Source: JAFGBM01 sp964610155
GTDB lineage: Bacteria > Actinomycetota > Actinomycetes > Actinomycetales > Demequinaceae
Assembly: GCA_964610155.1 (NCBI GenBank)
Contig: CAZSUY010000003.1
Location: 1 to 64,000 of the forward strand
Length of the DNA stretch: 64,000 nt
Reading direction: 5' to 3'
Each line of letters begins with the position of its first letter. Within the stretch, counting starts at the first letter, position 1. The notes below the pieces were generated by a model. That model saw only the letters and a list, made by a program, of their open reading frames with translations. It was not told the DNA's origin and did no database searches. Both the position numbers and the translations under genes were made by a program. Shown here in pieces: positions 51,380 to 60,085 of this stretch.

Positions 51380-54082
51380 ATGCGAGAGGCCCCGGTTGAC
51401 CTCTGGACGGTTGAGTCCAGCGACGCCGAATTGCTGGCTGGCGTCCGTGCGGGCGAATCCGCTGCCTTTGGGGTCCTCTTCGAGCGCCACGCCGCCGCCG
51501 CTCGTCGCGTCGCCTCCATGTACTCAGCCGTCCCGAGCGACGTCGATGACATCGTCTCTGAGTCATTCGCCCGCGTCCTCAAGATCCTCCAAGAGGGCGG
51601 GGGCCCGGATCTCGCCTTCCGTGCCTATCTCTTCACAGTCGTCCGGAGAACCGGTCTCGACCTCATTCGTAAGGCGAAGAGGATCGCCCCTGACGATGTG
51701 GCCGACTGCGATGCGAAGATCGGATACTCGGCCTCCTCCGATGAACCGACGCTGACCGACTTCGAGCATTCCGTCGTCGCCGATGCCTTCAAGTCGTTGC
51801 CCGAGCGGTGGCAGGTTGTCTTGTGGTACACGGAGATCGAAAAGAAGGCCCCCGCCGAGGTGGCGCCACTTCTTGGCCTCAGTCCCAATGGCGTGGCCGC
51901 ACTCGCCTATCGAGCCCGTGAGGCTCTGCGTCAGGCCTACCTCCAGCAGCACCTCGCCACGACCGAGGATGTGTCCTGCCTGGCCGTGAGCGAACACCTT
52001 TCCGCCTATGTCCGTGGTGGCCTAACCAAGCGGGAGCACGCGAAGGTGGAGGCTCACATCAAGCAATGCTCTCGTTGCGAACCCCTTGTGGCGGAACTCG
52101 AGGACGTCAACCGCGGCCTTCGCTCCATCGTTGCCCCTCTCGTCCTTGGACTAATTGGGTTGGGTGCCCTCGAAACCTCGCTTCCCATCGGAGGGGTCGG
52201 TGCCACCAGCGTCACCGCAGGTGCTGGCGCTGGAGGCGCAGGGAGCGCTGGCGCAGGGAGTGCCGGCGCAGGGAGTGCCGGCTCCGGGGGCGCGACTGCG
52301 GTTGCCTCGGGCGGCGTGACCACTGGTGTTGCCTCTGGGGTAGCCGGCGTGGCGATTTCCGCTACCGGTGCCGCCACCTCCTCATCGCTTCTCTCGCAGG
52401 CCACCTCCGCCGTGACGACCGTCATGGCGAATACCGTCAGTGCGGGGACCACAATTCTGACCACCACGGTGGCCACCCTCGGCGTGGCCGCGTTGGCTGT
52501 AGCCGGAGCCGGCCTCATCGGGGGTCTGAGCGAGTATCACGACAACGAGGCGGATGGCAATGATTCCTCAACTAGCATCGTCGACTTGGTAATGAGTGGG
52601 AAAGACGGAATACCAGCCCACGAGCTTCCGCCCGTTTCCGATATCTTCATTCCGTCCGTCGACCCGGTTCCCGCGACCCCGGACTCACCGGGTAGTCAGG
52701 CGTCGGGACCTCGGGTCGCCTCTTCTGGTGGCACCGATCCCGATCCCACTGTCGTGGAACCAGATGTCGACCTTTCCGTCAGTGTCGGCGCGGTTGGCTT
52801 CATCGAACTCGCGCTGAACTCGCCGACAGTGCCCGTTCGTGTCCGCAACGCCGGTTCCTACGACTCGACCGCTGTGACCGTGACTGTCACGCTCCCAGGG
52901 GGAATCTCCTTCACTCCTGGTCTCGCCACCATCGGCGACTGGACCTGCGACTCGTCCGTAAACGTCGCCATATGCACGGTCGACTCGGTTGCCGCAGGAT
53001 CAAAGGTGACCCTCAATCTCGGGGTGTCGGCTATAAGCGCTCTCCCCTCCGGAGCTGTGACGACAGTCGCCTTTTCCGACGAGACCGGCTTCTCGTCGAG
53101 CATGTCGGTAGCGACCGGACTCTCGCCGGAGGCCCGCGATGCTGGCCTGCTCTACGCGGCCGAAGGCCATCTCGGAACGACAATCTCGGGTGGGCAGATC
53201 CTCTCGTGCGACCCAACGGACAATGACTGCCAGAAAGCCCTCCACTTCAATGGAAACGCCGTCAAGAACGAGAACAACAACAACGCTTGGGAGATGAGCG
53301 AGGTCAACTCGGCGGGAGGAAATACCAACTCCGCTTCTTCGCTTCTGACGATCTCTCAGGACGCGAATGTCCTCGTGGCGTACGTCGTGTGGTCGGCCAA
53401 CCGGGGGCCGTCCGACGGATTCACGGGCGACCCCAGCCAGACGCGCATCAAGCCACCAGGCGCGGCGGGATACATCGATATCATCGCCGACAATGTTGAT
53501 ACCTGGACCGACCCGGGTAATCGTGTGTACTACCAAGCCCGAGCTGATGTCACAAGTCTTGTCCAGCAATACGGAGGCGGATCGTGGGCCCTTGCCGACA
53601 TCTCGGTCTCGAACGGGCGCACCGACACTGATCCGTCGTACTACGCCGGATTCGCACTCACGACGGTCTTCGAGCAGGCCGCTCTTCCGGAAAGCAACGT
53701 CGCAATTTACGGAGGTCTCGACCCGGTCACCAAGGAGGATGACGCCGAGTACACATTCGCAACGACTTCGGAAAGCGACGTCAAGGTCAGCGTGATCACA
53801 TGGGAAGGCGACCGCGGGATAGACGGAGACTCGCTCACCCTTGACGGTGACAAGATGACGCCACAGCATACGAGTAGCGGGGGCGCGATCTCCACCGGTG
53901 ACGTTGACAACGCGTTCGATTCGACGGCCTTCGGCTCCGGCGTCGCGAACACGATGGGCACGGACGCCAAAGAATTCAAGGACGAAACCGTCGACGCGGG
54001 CGTGCACAACCTCGTGGCACAGACCGACGGCGACAACTTGGCTGTCAGCATGGTCATTATTCAGACCACCCCGACCGACTAG
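51380..54082 (+). CDS. ECF-type sigma factor fused to anti-sigma zinc finger, membrane segments and exported domain
   Basis: 900 residues. Sigma region 2 spans about 15-100 and region 4 about 130-195 (LPERWQVVLWYTEIEKKAP, then the helix-turn-helix LLGLSPNGVAALAYRA). Next is an anti-sigma-type zinc motif, H226, C230, C233 (HIKQCSRC). Hydrophobic segments lie near 251-266 and 359-383, joined by Gly/Ala/Ser repeats. The remainder has a DUF11-like beta domain (about 460-570) and a ~310-residue C-terminal domain, likely outside the cell. Thus sensor, anti-sigma and sigma are in one chain, presumably released by proteolysis to act on promoters. ATG at 51380 has GGAGAGG upstream. The signal and regulon are unknown. 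Confidence 0.82.
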   Translation: MREAPVDLWTVESSDAELLAGVRAGESAAFGVLFERHAAAARRVASMYSAVPSDVDDIVSESFARVLKILQEGGGPDLAFRAYLFTVVRRTGLDLIRKAKRIAPDDVADCDAKIGYSASSDEPTLTDFEHSVVADAFKSLPERWQVVLWYTEIEKKAPAEVAPLLGLSPNGVAALAYRAREALRQAYLQQHLATTEDVSCLAVSEHLSAYVRGGLTKREHAKVEAHIKQCSRCEPLVAELEDVNRGLRSIVAPLVLGLIGLGALETSLPIGGVGATSVTAGAGAGGAGSAGAGSAGAGSAGSGGATAVASGGVTTGVASGVAGVAISATGAATSSSLLSQATSAVTTVMANTVSAGTTILTTTVATLGVAALAVAGAGLIGGLSEYHDNEADGNDSSTSIVDLVMSGKDGIPAHELPPVSDIFIPSVDPVPATPDSPGSQASGPRVASSGGTDPDPTVVEPDVDLSVSVGAVGFIELALNSPTVPVRVRNAGSYDSTAVTVTVTLPGGISFTPGLATIGDWTCDSSVNVAICTVDSVAAGSKVTLNLGVSAISALPSGAVTTVAFSDETGFSSSMSVATGLSPEARDAGLLYAAEGHLGTTISGGQILSCDPTDNDCQKALHFNGNAVKNENNNNAWEMSEVNSAGGNTNSASSLLTISQDANVLVAYVVWSANRGPSDGFTGDPSQTRIKPPGAAGYIDIIADNVDTWTDPGNRVYYQARADVTSLVQQYGGGSWALADISVSNGRTDTDPSYYAGFALTTVFEQAALPESNVAIYGGLDPVTKEDDAEYTFATTSESDVKVSVITWEGDRGIDGDSLTLDGDKMTPQHTSSGGAISTGDVDNAFDSTAFGSGVANTMGTDAKEFKDETVDAGVHNLVAQTDGDNLAVSMVIIQTTPTD
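52235..52279 (+). repeat. 15-bp tandem repeat encoding GAGSA, three units
   Basis: Units 52235-52249, 52250-52264 and 52265-52279 read ggcgcagggagygcy (last two identical). They encode the flexible linker between the two membrane segments of the sigma-fusion protein and may vary in number between strains. Confidence 0.85.
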
Positions 54083-54150
54083 TTCACTGCGGTCCAAGAC
54101 GGTTCAGGCGGAAAGGGCCCCTTGGCCTTCCATCGATGTACCGTGGCCGT

Positions 54151-54612
54151 ATGCCTGGCTTCAGTTTCGATGCCCCCATGGAAGAAGCGCTCGCCGAGGC
54201 GAGGCTGTCCCTCACCGACGGAGACGTTCCCGTAGGCGCGGTCGTCCTTGATGAGGGGGGTCGCATCGTCGGGCGCGGACACAATCGGCGAGAGTCTGCC
54301 CACGACCCCACCGCCCACGCCGAGATCCTCGCCCTTCGCGAGGCCGCGGTGGGTGCCTGGAGGTGGCGCCTCGATGGGCATACCCTCGTCGTCACACTCG
54401 AGCCCTGTGCCATGTGTGCGGGGGCACTCCTTCAGGCGCGCATCCCCCGCCTCGTTATTGGGGCATGGGATGAGAAGGCCGGTGCGACCGGCTCCCGGTG
54501 GGACCTCGTTAGGGACGGGAGGGTCGGGGCGAAGATCGAGGTCATCTCGGGTGTACGCGAGGCCGAGTGCGTAGCCCTGTTGACCGACTTTTTTCACGCC
54601 AGGCGGGACTGA
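54151..54612 (+). CDS. tadA: tRNA adenosine(34) deaminase
   Basis: 153 residues from ATG 54151; an in-frame ATG five codons earlier is possible. The zinc-dependent deaminase site is complete: HAEIL with catalytic Glu58, and PCAMC. It converts A34 of tRNA-Arg(ACG) to inosine. The C-terminal FFHARRD helix is typical. A tRNA-Ser gene follows at 54665. Confidence 0.93.
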   Translation: MPGFSFDAPMEEALAEARLSLTDGDVPVGAVVLDEGGRIVGRGHNRRESAHDPTAHAEILALREAAVGAWRWRLDGHTLVVTLEPCAMCAGALLQARIPRLVIGAWDEKAGATGSRWDLVRDGRVGAKIEVISGVREAECVALLTDFFHARRD

Positions 54613-54664
54613 CCAATCGTGGTGGGTTTGTGGCGGTCACATGGAGGCCTGTATTCTCGACCGC

Positions 54665-54754
54665 GGTAGCGTGTCCGAGCGGCCTAAGGAGCACGCCTCG
54701 AAAGCGTGTGTGGGGGCAACTCCACCGTGGGTTCAAATCCCACCGCTACCGCCA
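54665..54754 (+). tRNA. tRNA-Ser (CGA)
   Basis: 90 nt including encoded CCA. The acceptor GGTAGCG pairs with CGCTACC. The anticodon loop CTCGAAA gives CGA, reading UCG. A long variable arm (TGGGGGCAACTCCA) and the T loop TTCAAAT are present. Confidence 0.97.
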
Positions 54755-54778
54755 CGGGAACCGATGCCCCCGATCCTC

Positions 54779-55234
54779 CTACGAGGCGATCGATCCAATC
54801 TTGAGGGCGATGAGGAAGGCGACGCCTAGCACCCAGAGAATCGACAGGGCGGCCCCTGTCCAGATGGCGGCCTTCGCTAGTCCCGCACCCCTCTCACCAG
54901 TCTTGTCAATCTCCTTTCGTGAGCGTCTTCCGATAGCGACGGCTGCAACTCCGGCGACTGGGGTGAGCACGGGCGTGAGCGACGCCAGCAGGAGCGCCCG
55001 TCGGGCAGATCCGTTGGTCGGTGCTGGAGGGGCCTCCATTGAATCGGTTAAGGCTCCTGCCACCGGTTGCGTCACCGCCTCGCTCGAGAGGCCGGGCCCA
55101 ATGGGGGGCGGAACTTCCCCTCCAAAGGAGGTGGAAACGAAGGCGGGACCCGACGGGGGTGGGAAGGCTGGGGGTGTACCCGATGGCGGTGGGTACGACG
55201 GTGGAGCGAAGGGGTTGTCGTCCGGTGTCGTCAT
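54779..55234 (-). CDS. DUF4190-type membrane protein
   Basis: 151 residues. The first 75 are Pro-rich (NPFAPPSYPPPSGTPP) and the rest has two hydrophobic segments flanking a basic/acidic loop (IGRRSRKEIDKTGERGAGLAKAA) as in DUF4190 proteins. Function unknown; often involved in envelope processes of actinobacteria. It follows the LytR_C gene by seven bases, so they are probably co-transcribed. Confidence 0.75.
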   Translation of the reverse strand: MTTPDDNPFAPPSYPPPSGTPPAFPPPSGPAFVSTSFGGEVPPPIGPGLSSEAVTQPVAGALTDSMEAPPAPTNGSARRALLLASLTPVLTPVAGVAAVAIGRRSRKEIDKTGERGAGLAKAAIWTGAALSILWVLGVAFLIALKIGSIAS

Positions 55235-55241
55235 AATCCAC

Positions 55242-55955
55242 CTAATCCAGTGCGGGCTCGTCGTCTTCAGGCGGCGGACCCTCCGTCACTGTCACGCTAG
55301 GAACTGGTGAGGGTTCTGGGTACCGTGAGGGCGCCAAGATTGGCTCGATCAGGCTTGCCGGAAGACATTCCGCTGGTTCCGTCAGTTGAAGGTTCGGATC
55401 GAGATTGGGGCTGTACAGCGGGACAAGGGATTCATACTTGATCCCAAGGATGACGTCGACCCCCGGTCCATTGCGCGAGTCGAGCACCAGAACGGGATCG
55501 GTGAAATGACGGGCGACGGTGTAGCCCTCCTGAACCCCGTCTACTCCGAATATGATGCGCGCGGTCCCTTCAAATTCGAATTCCTCAAAATTGTTTGCAC
55601 CCCCACTCTGAAAGCCACGTCCGACGAGGTCAGCGAGGGCGATCCCCGCAAGTCCCGGTTTTTCTGTGCTGTTCCTTACTCGAACCATCACGTCAGATTC
55701 AGGAAGGGGCAGGGAATCCTTCGGCGGACACGGCAGGGTGATTTCGCTCGAGAAATCTCCGGCATTCGTGATGAAGGGCTCGGCGAAGGGGCCTTCCACC
55801 TTCCCCGTGAAGATGCTATACGCCGAGAAAGCGACGGCCGCCATGGCGAATACGATCGCCCCGTAGACCAGGAACTGCCTCTCACGCCGACGCCTCCGCA
55901 GGAGTTCTCGCCTAGTTCGGAGCGTCGTCGTCGAGGATCGTGGCTTATCTTTCAC
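55242..55955 (-). CDS. LytR C-terminal domain protein, membrane anchored
   Basis: 237 residues. A strongly basic N-terminus (RRELLRRRRRERQFL) precedes one membrane segment at about 29-48. The exported part has the LytR_C pattern VMVRVRNSTEKPGLAGIAL and LVGRGFQSGG near residues 88-120. The end is Pro/Glu-rich. Such proteins bind cell-wall polymers or assist LytR-CpsA-Psr enzymes that attach glycans to peptidoglycan, which could matter for the glycan made here. The catalytic LCP domain itself is absent. Confidence 0.82.
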   Translation of the reverse strand: MKDKPRSSTTTLRTRRELLRRRRRERQFLVYGAIVFAMAAVAFSAYSIFTGKVEGPFAEPFITNAGDFSSEITLPCPPKDSLPLPESDVMVRVRNSTEKPGLAGIALADLVGRGFQSGGANNFEEFEFEGTARIIFGVDGVQEGYTVARHFTDPVLVLDSRNGPGVDVILGIKYESLVPLYSPNLDPNLQLTEPAECLPASLIEPILAPSRYPEPSPVPSVTVTEGPPPEDDEPALD

Positions 55956-55981
55956 CCCCTAACCCTAACCGAGGATCTGCT

Positions 55982-56069
55982 TGGCGGAGGATGGGGGATT
56001 CGAACCCCCGAGGGCTTTCACCCAACACGCTTTCCAAGCGTGCGCCATAGGCCACTAGGCGAATCCTCC
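55982..56069 (-). tRNA. tRNA-Ser (GGA)
   Basis: 88 nt with encoded CCA. The acceptor GGAGGAT pairs with ATCCTCC. The anticodon loop TTGGAAA gives GGA, reading UCC/UCU. A long variable arm and T loop TTCGAAT are present. Confidence 0.97.
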
Positions 56070-56135
56070 AAGCGCATTGATGGTACCCGAGTGACTCCCC
56101 CCTCCGCGAAACGGGTCACGGATACACTAGGGGAT

Positions 56136-56223
56136 GACCCCCCACGTGGCGTCACCTCGCGTAACCCCCCCAGGGCAGGAATGCAGCAAGGGTAGGCGGG
56201 CTCTGGCGGGTGCGTGGGGGGTC
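56136..56223 (+). ncRNA. ffs: Signal recognition particle RNA, small type
   Basis: About 88 nt. The ends GACCCCCCACG and CGTGGGGGGTC pair to close a long hairpin, and the tip contains CAGGGCAGGAATGCAGCAAGG, here slightly variant from the usual GGAAG form, which binds Ffh. A -10-like TACACT lies just upstream. The gene order tRNA-Ser / ffs / dnaX is standard in actinobacteria. Confidence 0.92.
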
Positions 56224-56276
56224 CTCGCGTGTCGCCGTCAGTGCGATTGTGGGAACCCTGGCCTAGAGTCGTTTCT

Positions 56277-58091
56277 GTGACGATTGCCCTCTACCGCCGC
56301 TACCGCCCCGATGTCTTCTCGGAGATAGTCGGGCAGGAGCACGTCACGGAACCCCTCATGCAGGCCCTACGGTCCGACAGGGTGGCCCACGCCTACCTCT
56401 TCAGTGGCCCACGAGGATGCGGGAAGACCACATCCGCCCGGATCCTTGCCCGATGCCTCAACTGCAAGAAGGCTCCTACGGACATTCCCTGCGGGGTGTG
56501 TTTCTCCTGCCTTGAGCTCGGCCGTGGCGGGTCCGGTTCGATCGATGTGGTCGAGATTGATGCAGCCTCCCACAACGGGGTGGACGACGCGCGGGACTTG
56601 AGGGAGCGGGCGGCCTTCGCCCCGGCACGGGATAAATACAAGGTCTTCATCCTCGATGAGGCCCATATGGTCACCCCCCAAGGGTTCAACGCCCTTCTGA
56701 AGCTGGTCGAGGAACCACCTCCGCACGTCCGCTTCATCTTCGCCACAACCGAGCCGGAGAAGGTCATTTCGACCATTCGATCGCGAACACACCATTATCC
56801 CTTCCGGCTCGTTCCACCCGGCATTCTGACCGACTACCTCGCGACCCTCTGTACGGCCGAGGGCGTGACGGTTGCATCCGGTGTTCTTCCGCTCGTCGTG
56901 AGAGCCGGAGGCGGCTCCGTGCGAGATTCCTTGTCCGTCCTCGACCAGTTGATGGCCGGCTCTGGCCCCGACGGCGTCACCTACGAGCGGGCGGTTTCCC
57001 TGCTGGGCTACACCGATGGCGCGCTGCTCGACGACGCCGTTGACTCCCTCTCCGCCTCGGATGGGGCCTCCTTGTTTTCCGTCATTGAGCGGGTCATACA
57101 GACGGGGCATGAACCGAGGCGATTCGTCGAGGACCTCCTCGAGCGACTCCGTGACCTTCTCCTGCTCGCAGCGGCCGGGGAAGAAGGATCCAAGGCGCTC
57201 GGGCAAGTGCCGGAGGACCAACTCGACCGGATGCGCAACCAGGCACGGCGCCTCGGCCTCGAGGAGGCCTCCCGCACCGCCGACCGGGTCAACGATGCCC
57301 TGACGTCCATGGTGGGAGCCACCTCTCCTCGTCTGCATCTCGAACTGTTGGCCGCTCGGCTCGTCGCGCACGGCAGTGGGGGTGGCATCATAAGCGGGTT
57401 AGGAAAGGGGTCGGCGGTATCAGCCCCGGACCTAGGGGCGGCCGCTCCCGCGGCCGAGGCGGCCGGAACGGACACCGCCGCCCCGCGTCTCTCTCAACCA
57501 ACTTCCACGGAAACACCGATAGCCACAACATCCTTAGAGGTTCCTGCTTCGGAGACGGGATTGTCAGAGCCTTCTTCGGACCCTTCCTCCGAGCCTTCCG
57601 TCCCCGCGATGCCTGCAGCCGAGGTGCCCGGTGCGATCGTTGGGGGATCGGCCGATGCCGAACTCATCCGTCGGCGCTGGGCGGAGGTACTCGGCACCCT
57701 CGAGAGGCGGCGCGTGACATGGGTGCTGGTCAGCCAGAGCGCACAGGTGGCGAGTGTCGAATCCAGCGAGGTGCGGCTCTCGTTCAGCAGCCCCCAACTG
57801 GCCGATCGATTCATGGCCGGGAACCACGCCGAGAACGTCGCCCTCGCGATACGGGAGACCCTCGGCCTCACCGTGAGCGTTATCGCGACCGACGGTCCGG
57901 ATCCGGGCATGAACCACACGGAAGCACCCACCTCCGAGGTCATCGTGAATTCCGAGGATCCTGAAGACAAAACGTCGGACAACCCGGGTGAGGAGATGCC
58001 GGAACCGAGTGACACCCCCGCACCCGACGCCGGGCTGAATGGTCCGGAAGTCATCGCTCGCATGCTCGGCGGCACCATCATCGAGGACTAG
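56277..58091 (+). CDS. dnaX: DNA polymerase III subunits gamma and tau
   Basis: 604 residues from GTG at 56277. It has ALYRRYRPDVFSEIVGQEHV, Walker A GPRGCGKTT, a four-Cys zinc module (CLNC, CGVCFSC), the Walker B region ILDEAH and sensor 1 FIFATTEPEKV. The C-terminal third is a low-complexity Pro/Glu/Ser region with a conserved 60-residue block near 480-550. It loads the beta clamp and holds the replisome together. recR follows at 52 bp. Confidence 0.95.
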   Translation: MTIALYRRYRPDVFSEIVGQEHVTEPLMQALRSDRVAHAYLFSGPRGCGKTTSARILARCLNCKKAPTDIPCGVCFSCLELGRGGSGSIDVVEIDAASHNGVDDARDLRERAAFAPARDKYKVFILDEAHMVTPQGFNALLKLVEEPPPHVRFIFATTEPEKVISTIRSRTHHYPFRLVPPGILTDYLATLCTAEGVTVASGVLPLVVRAGGGSVRDSLSVLDQLMAGSGPDGVTYERAVSLLGYTDGALLDDAVDSLSASDGASLFSVIERVIQTGHEPRRFVEDLLERLRDLLLLAAAGEEGSKALGQVPEDQLDRMRNQARRLGLEEASRTADRVNDALTSMVGATSPRLHLELLAARLVAHGSGGGIISGLGKGSAVSAPDLGAAAPAAEAAGTDTAAPRLSQPTSTETPIATTSLEVPASETGLSEPSSDPSSEPSVPAMPAAEVPGAIVGGSADAELIRRRWAEVLGTLERRRVTWVLVSQSAQVASVESSEVRLSFSSPQLADRFMAGNHAENVALAIRETLGLTVSVIATDGPDPGMNHTEAPTSEVIVNSEDPEDKTSDNPGEEMPEPSDTPAPDAGLNGPEVIARMLGGTIIED

Positions 58092-58142
58092 TCCGGGTGC
58101 GCCTGGACAGACGAGTCACGCCTCCGACCTAGGCTGGGACAC

Positions 58143-58739
58143 ATGTACGACGGTGTGGTTCAAGATCTCATCGACGAACTCGGGCGCCTGCCAGGGATCG
58201 GTCCGAAGAGCGCCCAACGAATCGCCTTCCACCTTCTCACCGCCGACGCCGCCGATGTCCGGCGTCTCATCGAGACCATCCAGACCGTGAAGGAGAAGGT
58301 TCGATTCTGCGGGATATGCGGAAACGTCTCTGAGGGTGATCGTTGCCGGGTCTGCCTCGATCCTCGGCGATCTGATGACGTGCTCTGCGTCGTTGAGGAG
58401 GCGAAGGACGTCGTCGCGATCGAGAGGACCCGAGAATTCCGGGGGCGCTACCACGTCCTCGGTGGGGCGATCGATCCCATGGCTGGCATCGGCCCGGACG
58501 ACCTCAGCATCAAGGACCTCTTGCTTCGGCTCGGGGACGAGACGGTCAAGGAGGTCATCCTCGCGACCGATCCGAACATTGAGGGCGAGGCGACGGCCAC
58601 CTACCTCGCCCGAATCCTCGCTCCCCTCGGGGTCAAGGTCACGCGCCTCGCATCGGGTCTTCCAGTGGGTGGGGATCTGGAGTATGCCGACGAGGTGACG
58701 CTCGGGCGGGCCTTCGAGGGCAGGCGGGCGGTGACGTAG
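58143..58739 (+). CDS. recR: Recombination mediator RecR
   Basis: 198 residues. It has a helix-hairpin-helix (LGRLPGIGPKSAQRIAFHL), a zinc finger (CGICGNVSEGDRCRVC) and a Toprim domain (CVVEEAKDVVAIE). With RecF/RecO it loads RecA on gapped DNA. Position after dnaX is conserved widely. Confidence 0.97.
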   Translation: MYDGVVQDLIDELGRLPGIGPKSAQRIAFHLLTADAADVRRLIETIQTVKEKVRFCGICGNVSEGDRCRVCLDPRRSDDVLCVVEEAKDVVAIERTREFRGRYHVLGGAIDPMAGIGPDDLSIKDLLLRLGDETVKEVILATDPNIEGEATATYLARILAPLGVKVTRLASGLPVGGDLEYADEVTLGRAFEGRRAVT

Positions 58740-58813
58740 ACCGCGCTGGTCCATGTTCCCACTAGAATGGCGACGCCAAACCAGCGTCGACTACCAGCAA
58801 CCCAGGAGTGTCC

Positions 58814-60085
58814 ATGAGTCTCATCGTGCAGAAATATGGCGGCTCCTCGGTCTCCGATGCCGAGGCGCTCAAGCGCGTCGCTGCCCGCATCGTCGCCACA
58901 AGGAACGCCGGAAACGACGTAGTCGTCGCGATCTCTGCGATGGGAGACACAACTGATGACCTGGTCGACCTCGCCCATGCCGTCTGCGATAACCCCCCCG
59001 ACCGGGAGATGGACATCCTTCTCACCGCAGGGGAACGAATCTCAATGGCCCTACTAACCATGGCCATTCAGGCTCATGGTGTGAGCGCCCGTGGTTTCAC
59101 GGGACCCATGGCCGGTGTCATCACCACGAGCCATCATGGACGTGCCCGCATCATCGACGTCAGCCCTGGTCGCATTGAGAAGGCTCTGGCCGAAGGGGAG
59201 GTCGCGATCGTCGCGGGATTCCAGGGTCTCTCCCATGACAGCCAGGACATCACGACCTTAGGGCGCGGAGGATCGGATACGACGGCTGTGGCCCTCGCAG
59301 CCGCCCTCCACGCCGACGTCTGCGAGATCTACACGGACGTCGACGGCGTGTACACCGCAGACCCTCGAATCGTTTCTTGTGCCCGCAAGCTCGAGCGCAT
59401 CGAATACGAGGAAATGCTCGAACTCGCCGCATCCGGAGCGAAGATTCTCATGCCCCGCTGCGTCGAATATGCCCGTCGCTATCATGTCCCCATCCATGTC
59501 CGTTCTTCGTTCTCCGACAAAGACGGCACTTGGATCATGGGAGAATCTGATCAGGGAGAAGCCATGGAAGAACCCATCATCGCCGGAGTGGCGCACGACC
59601 GCTCTCAGGCGAAAATCACCGTCGTCGGAATTCCGGACGTCCCAGGAACGGCCGCCCGTCTATTCGAGACGGTCGCTGCAGCCGATGTCAGCATCGACAT
59701 GATTGTCCAGAACGTGTCGGCCCATGGAACTGGGGTGACCGACATCTCCTTCACCCTCCCGGCCACCGATGGCGTGAAAGCCAGAGCCGCGATCGAGGCC
59801 GAGAGGGACAGCATCGGATACGAGGAAATCAAATACGACGACACCATCGGCAAGCTCTCGCTCATCGGCGCGGGTATGCGTACGCACTCCGGCGTCTCAG
59901 CCAAGTTCTTCGGGGCTCTCCGCGATGCAGGAATCAACATCGAAATGATCTCGACCTCGGACATCCGGATCTCGGTTGTCACCCGTGTCGACCAGTTGGA
60001 TGCCGCCGTCCGGGCTGTCCATACCGCGTTCGATCTCGATACCGATGAGGATGAAGCTGTGGTGTATGGAGGGACCGGGCGATGA
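58814..60085 (+). CDS. lysC: Aspartate kinase
   Basis: 423 residues from ATG at 58814, preceded by AGGAG. It has VQKYGGSSVSD (ATP/aspartate site), the kinase domain to about 245, then two ACT domains. It phosphorylates aspartate, the first step to lysine, threonine and methionine. An internal start at 59564 should give a separate beta subunit. It overlaps asd by ATGA. Confidence 0.96.
   Translation: MSLIVQKYGGSSVSDAEALKRVAARIVATRNAGNDVVVAISAMGDTTDDLVDLAHAVCDNPPDREMDILLTAGERISMALLTMAIQAHGVSARGFTGPMAGVITTSHHGRARIIDVSPGRIEKALAEGEVAIVAGFQGLSHDSQDITTLGRGGSDTTAVALAAALHADVCEIYTDVDGVYTADPRIVSCARKLERIEYEEMLELAASGAKILMPRCVEYARRYHVPIHVRSSFSDKDGTWIMGESDQGEAMEEPIIAGVAHDRSQAKITVVGIPDVPGTAARLFETVAAADVSIDMIVQNVSAHGTGVTDISFTLPATDGVKARAAIEAERDSIGYEEIKYDDTIGKLSLIGAGMRTHSGVSAKFFGALRDAGINIEMISTSDIRISVVTRVDQLDAAVRAVHTAFDLDTDEDEAVVYGGTGR
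59552..59566 (+). promoter_or_regulatory. Internal ribosome site and start for aspartokinase beta subunit
   Basis: AGGGAGAA stands about four bases before an in-frame ATG at 59564-59566. Translation from it gives a 173-residue protein made of the two ACT domains, as known for alpha2beta2 aspartokinases in Corynebacterium and Bacillus. Confidence 0.75.

Noticed and set aside
53000..54097. 365-codon minus-strand open frame
   Set aside because: Antisense to the C-terminal part of the sigma-fusion gene; composition is that of a high-GC shadow.
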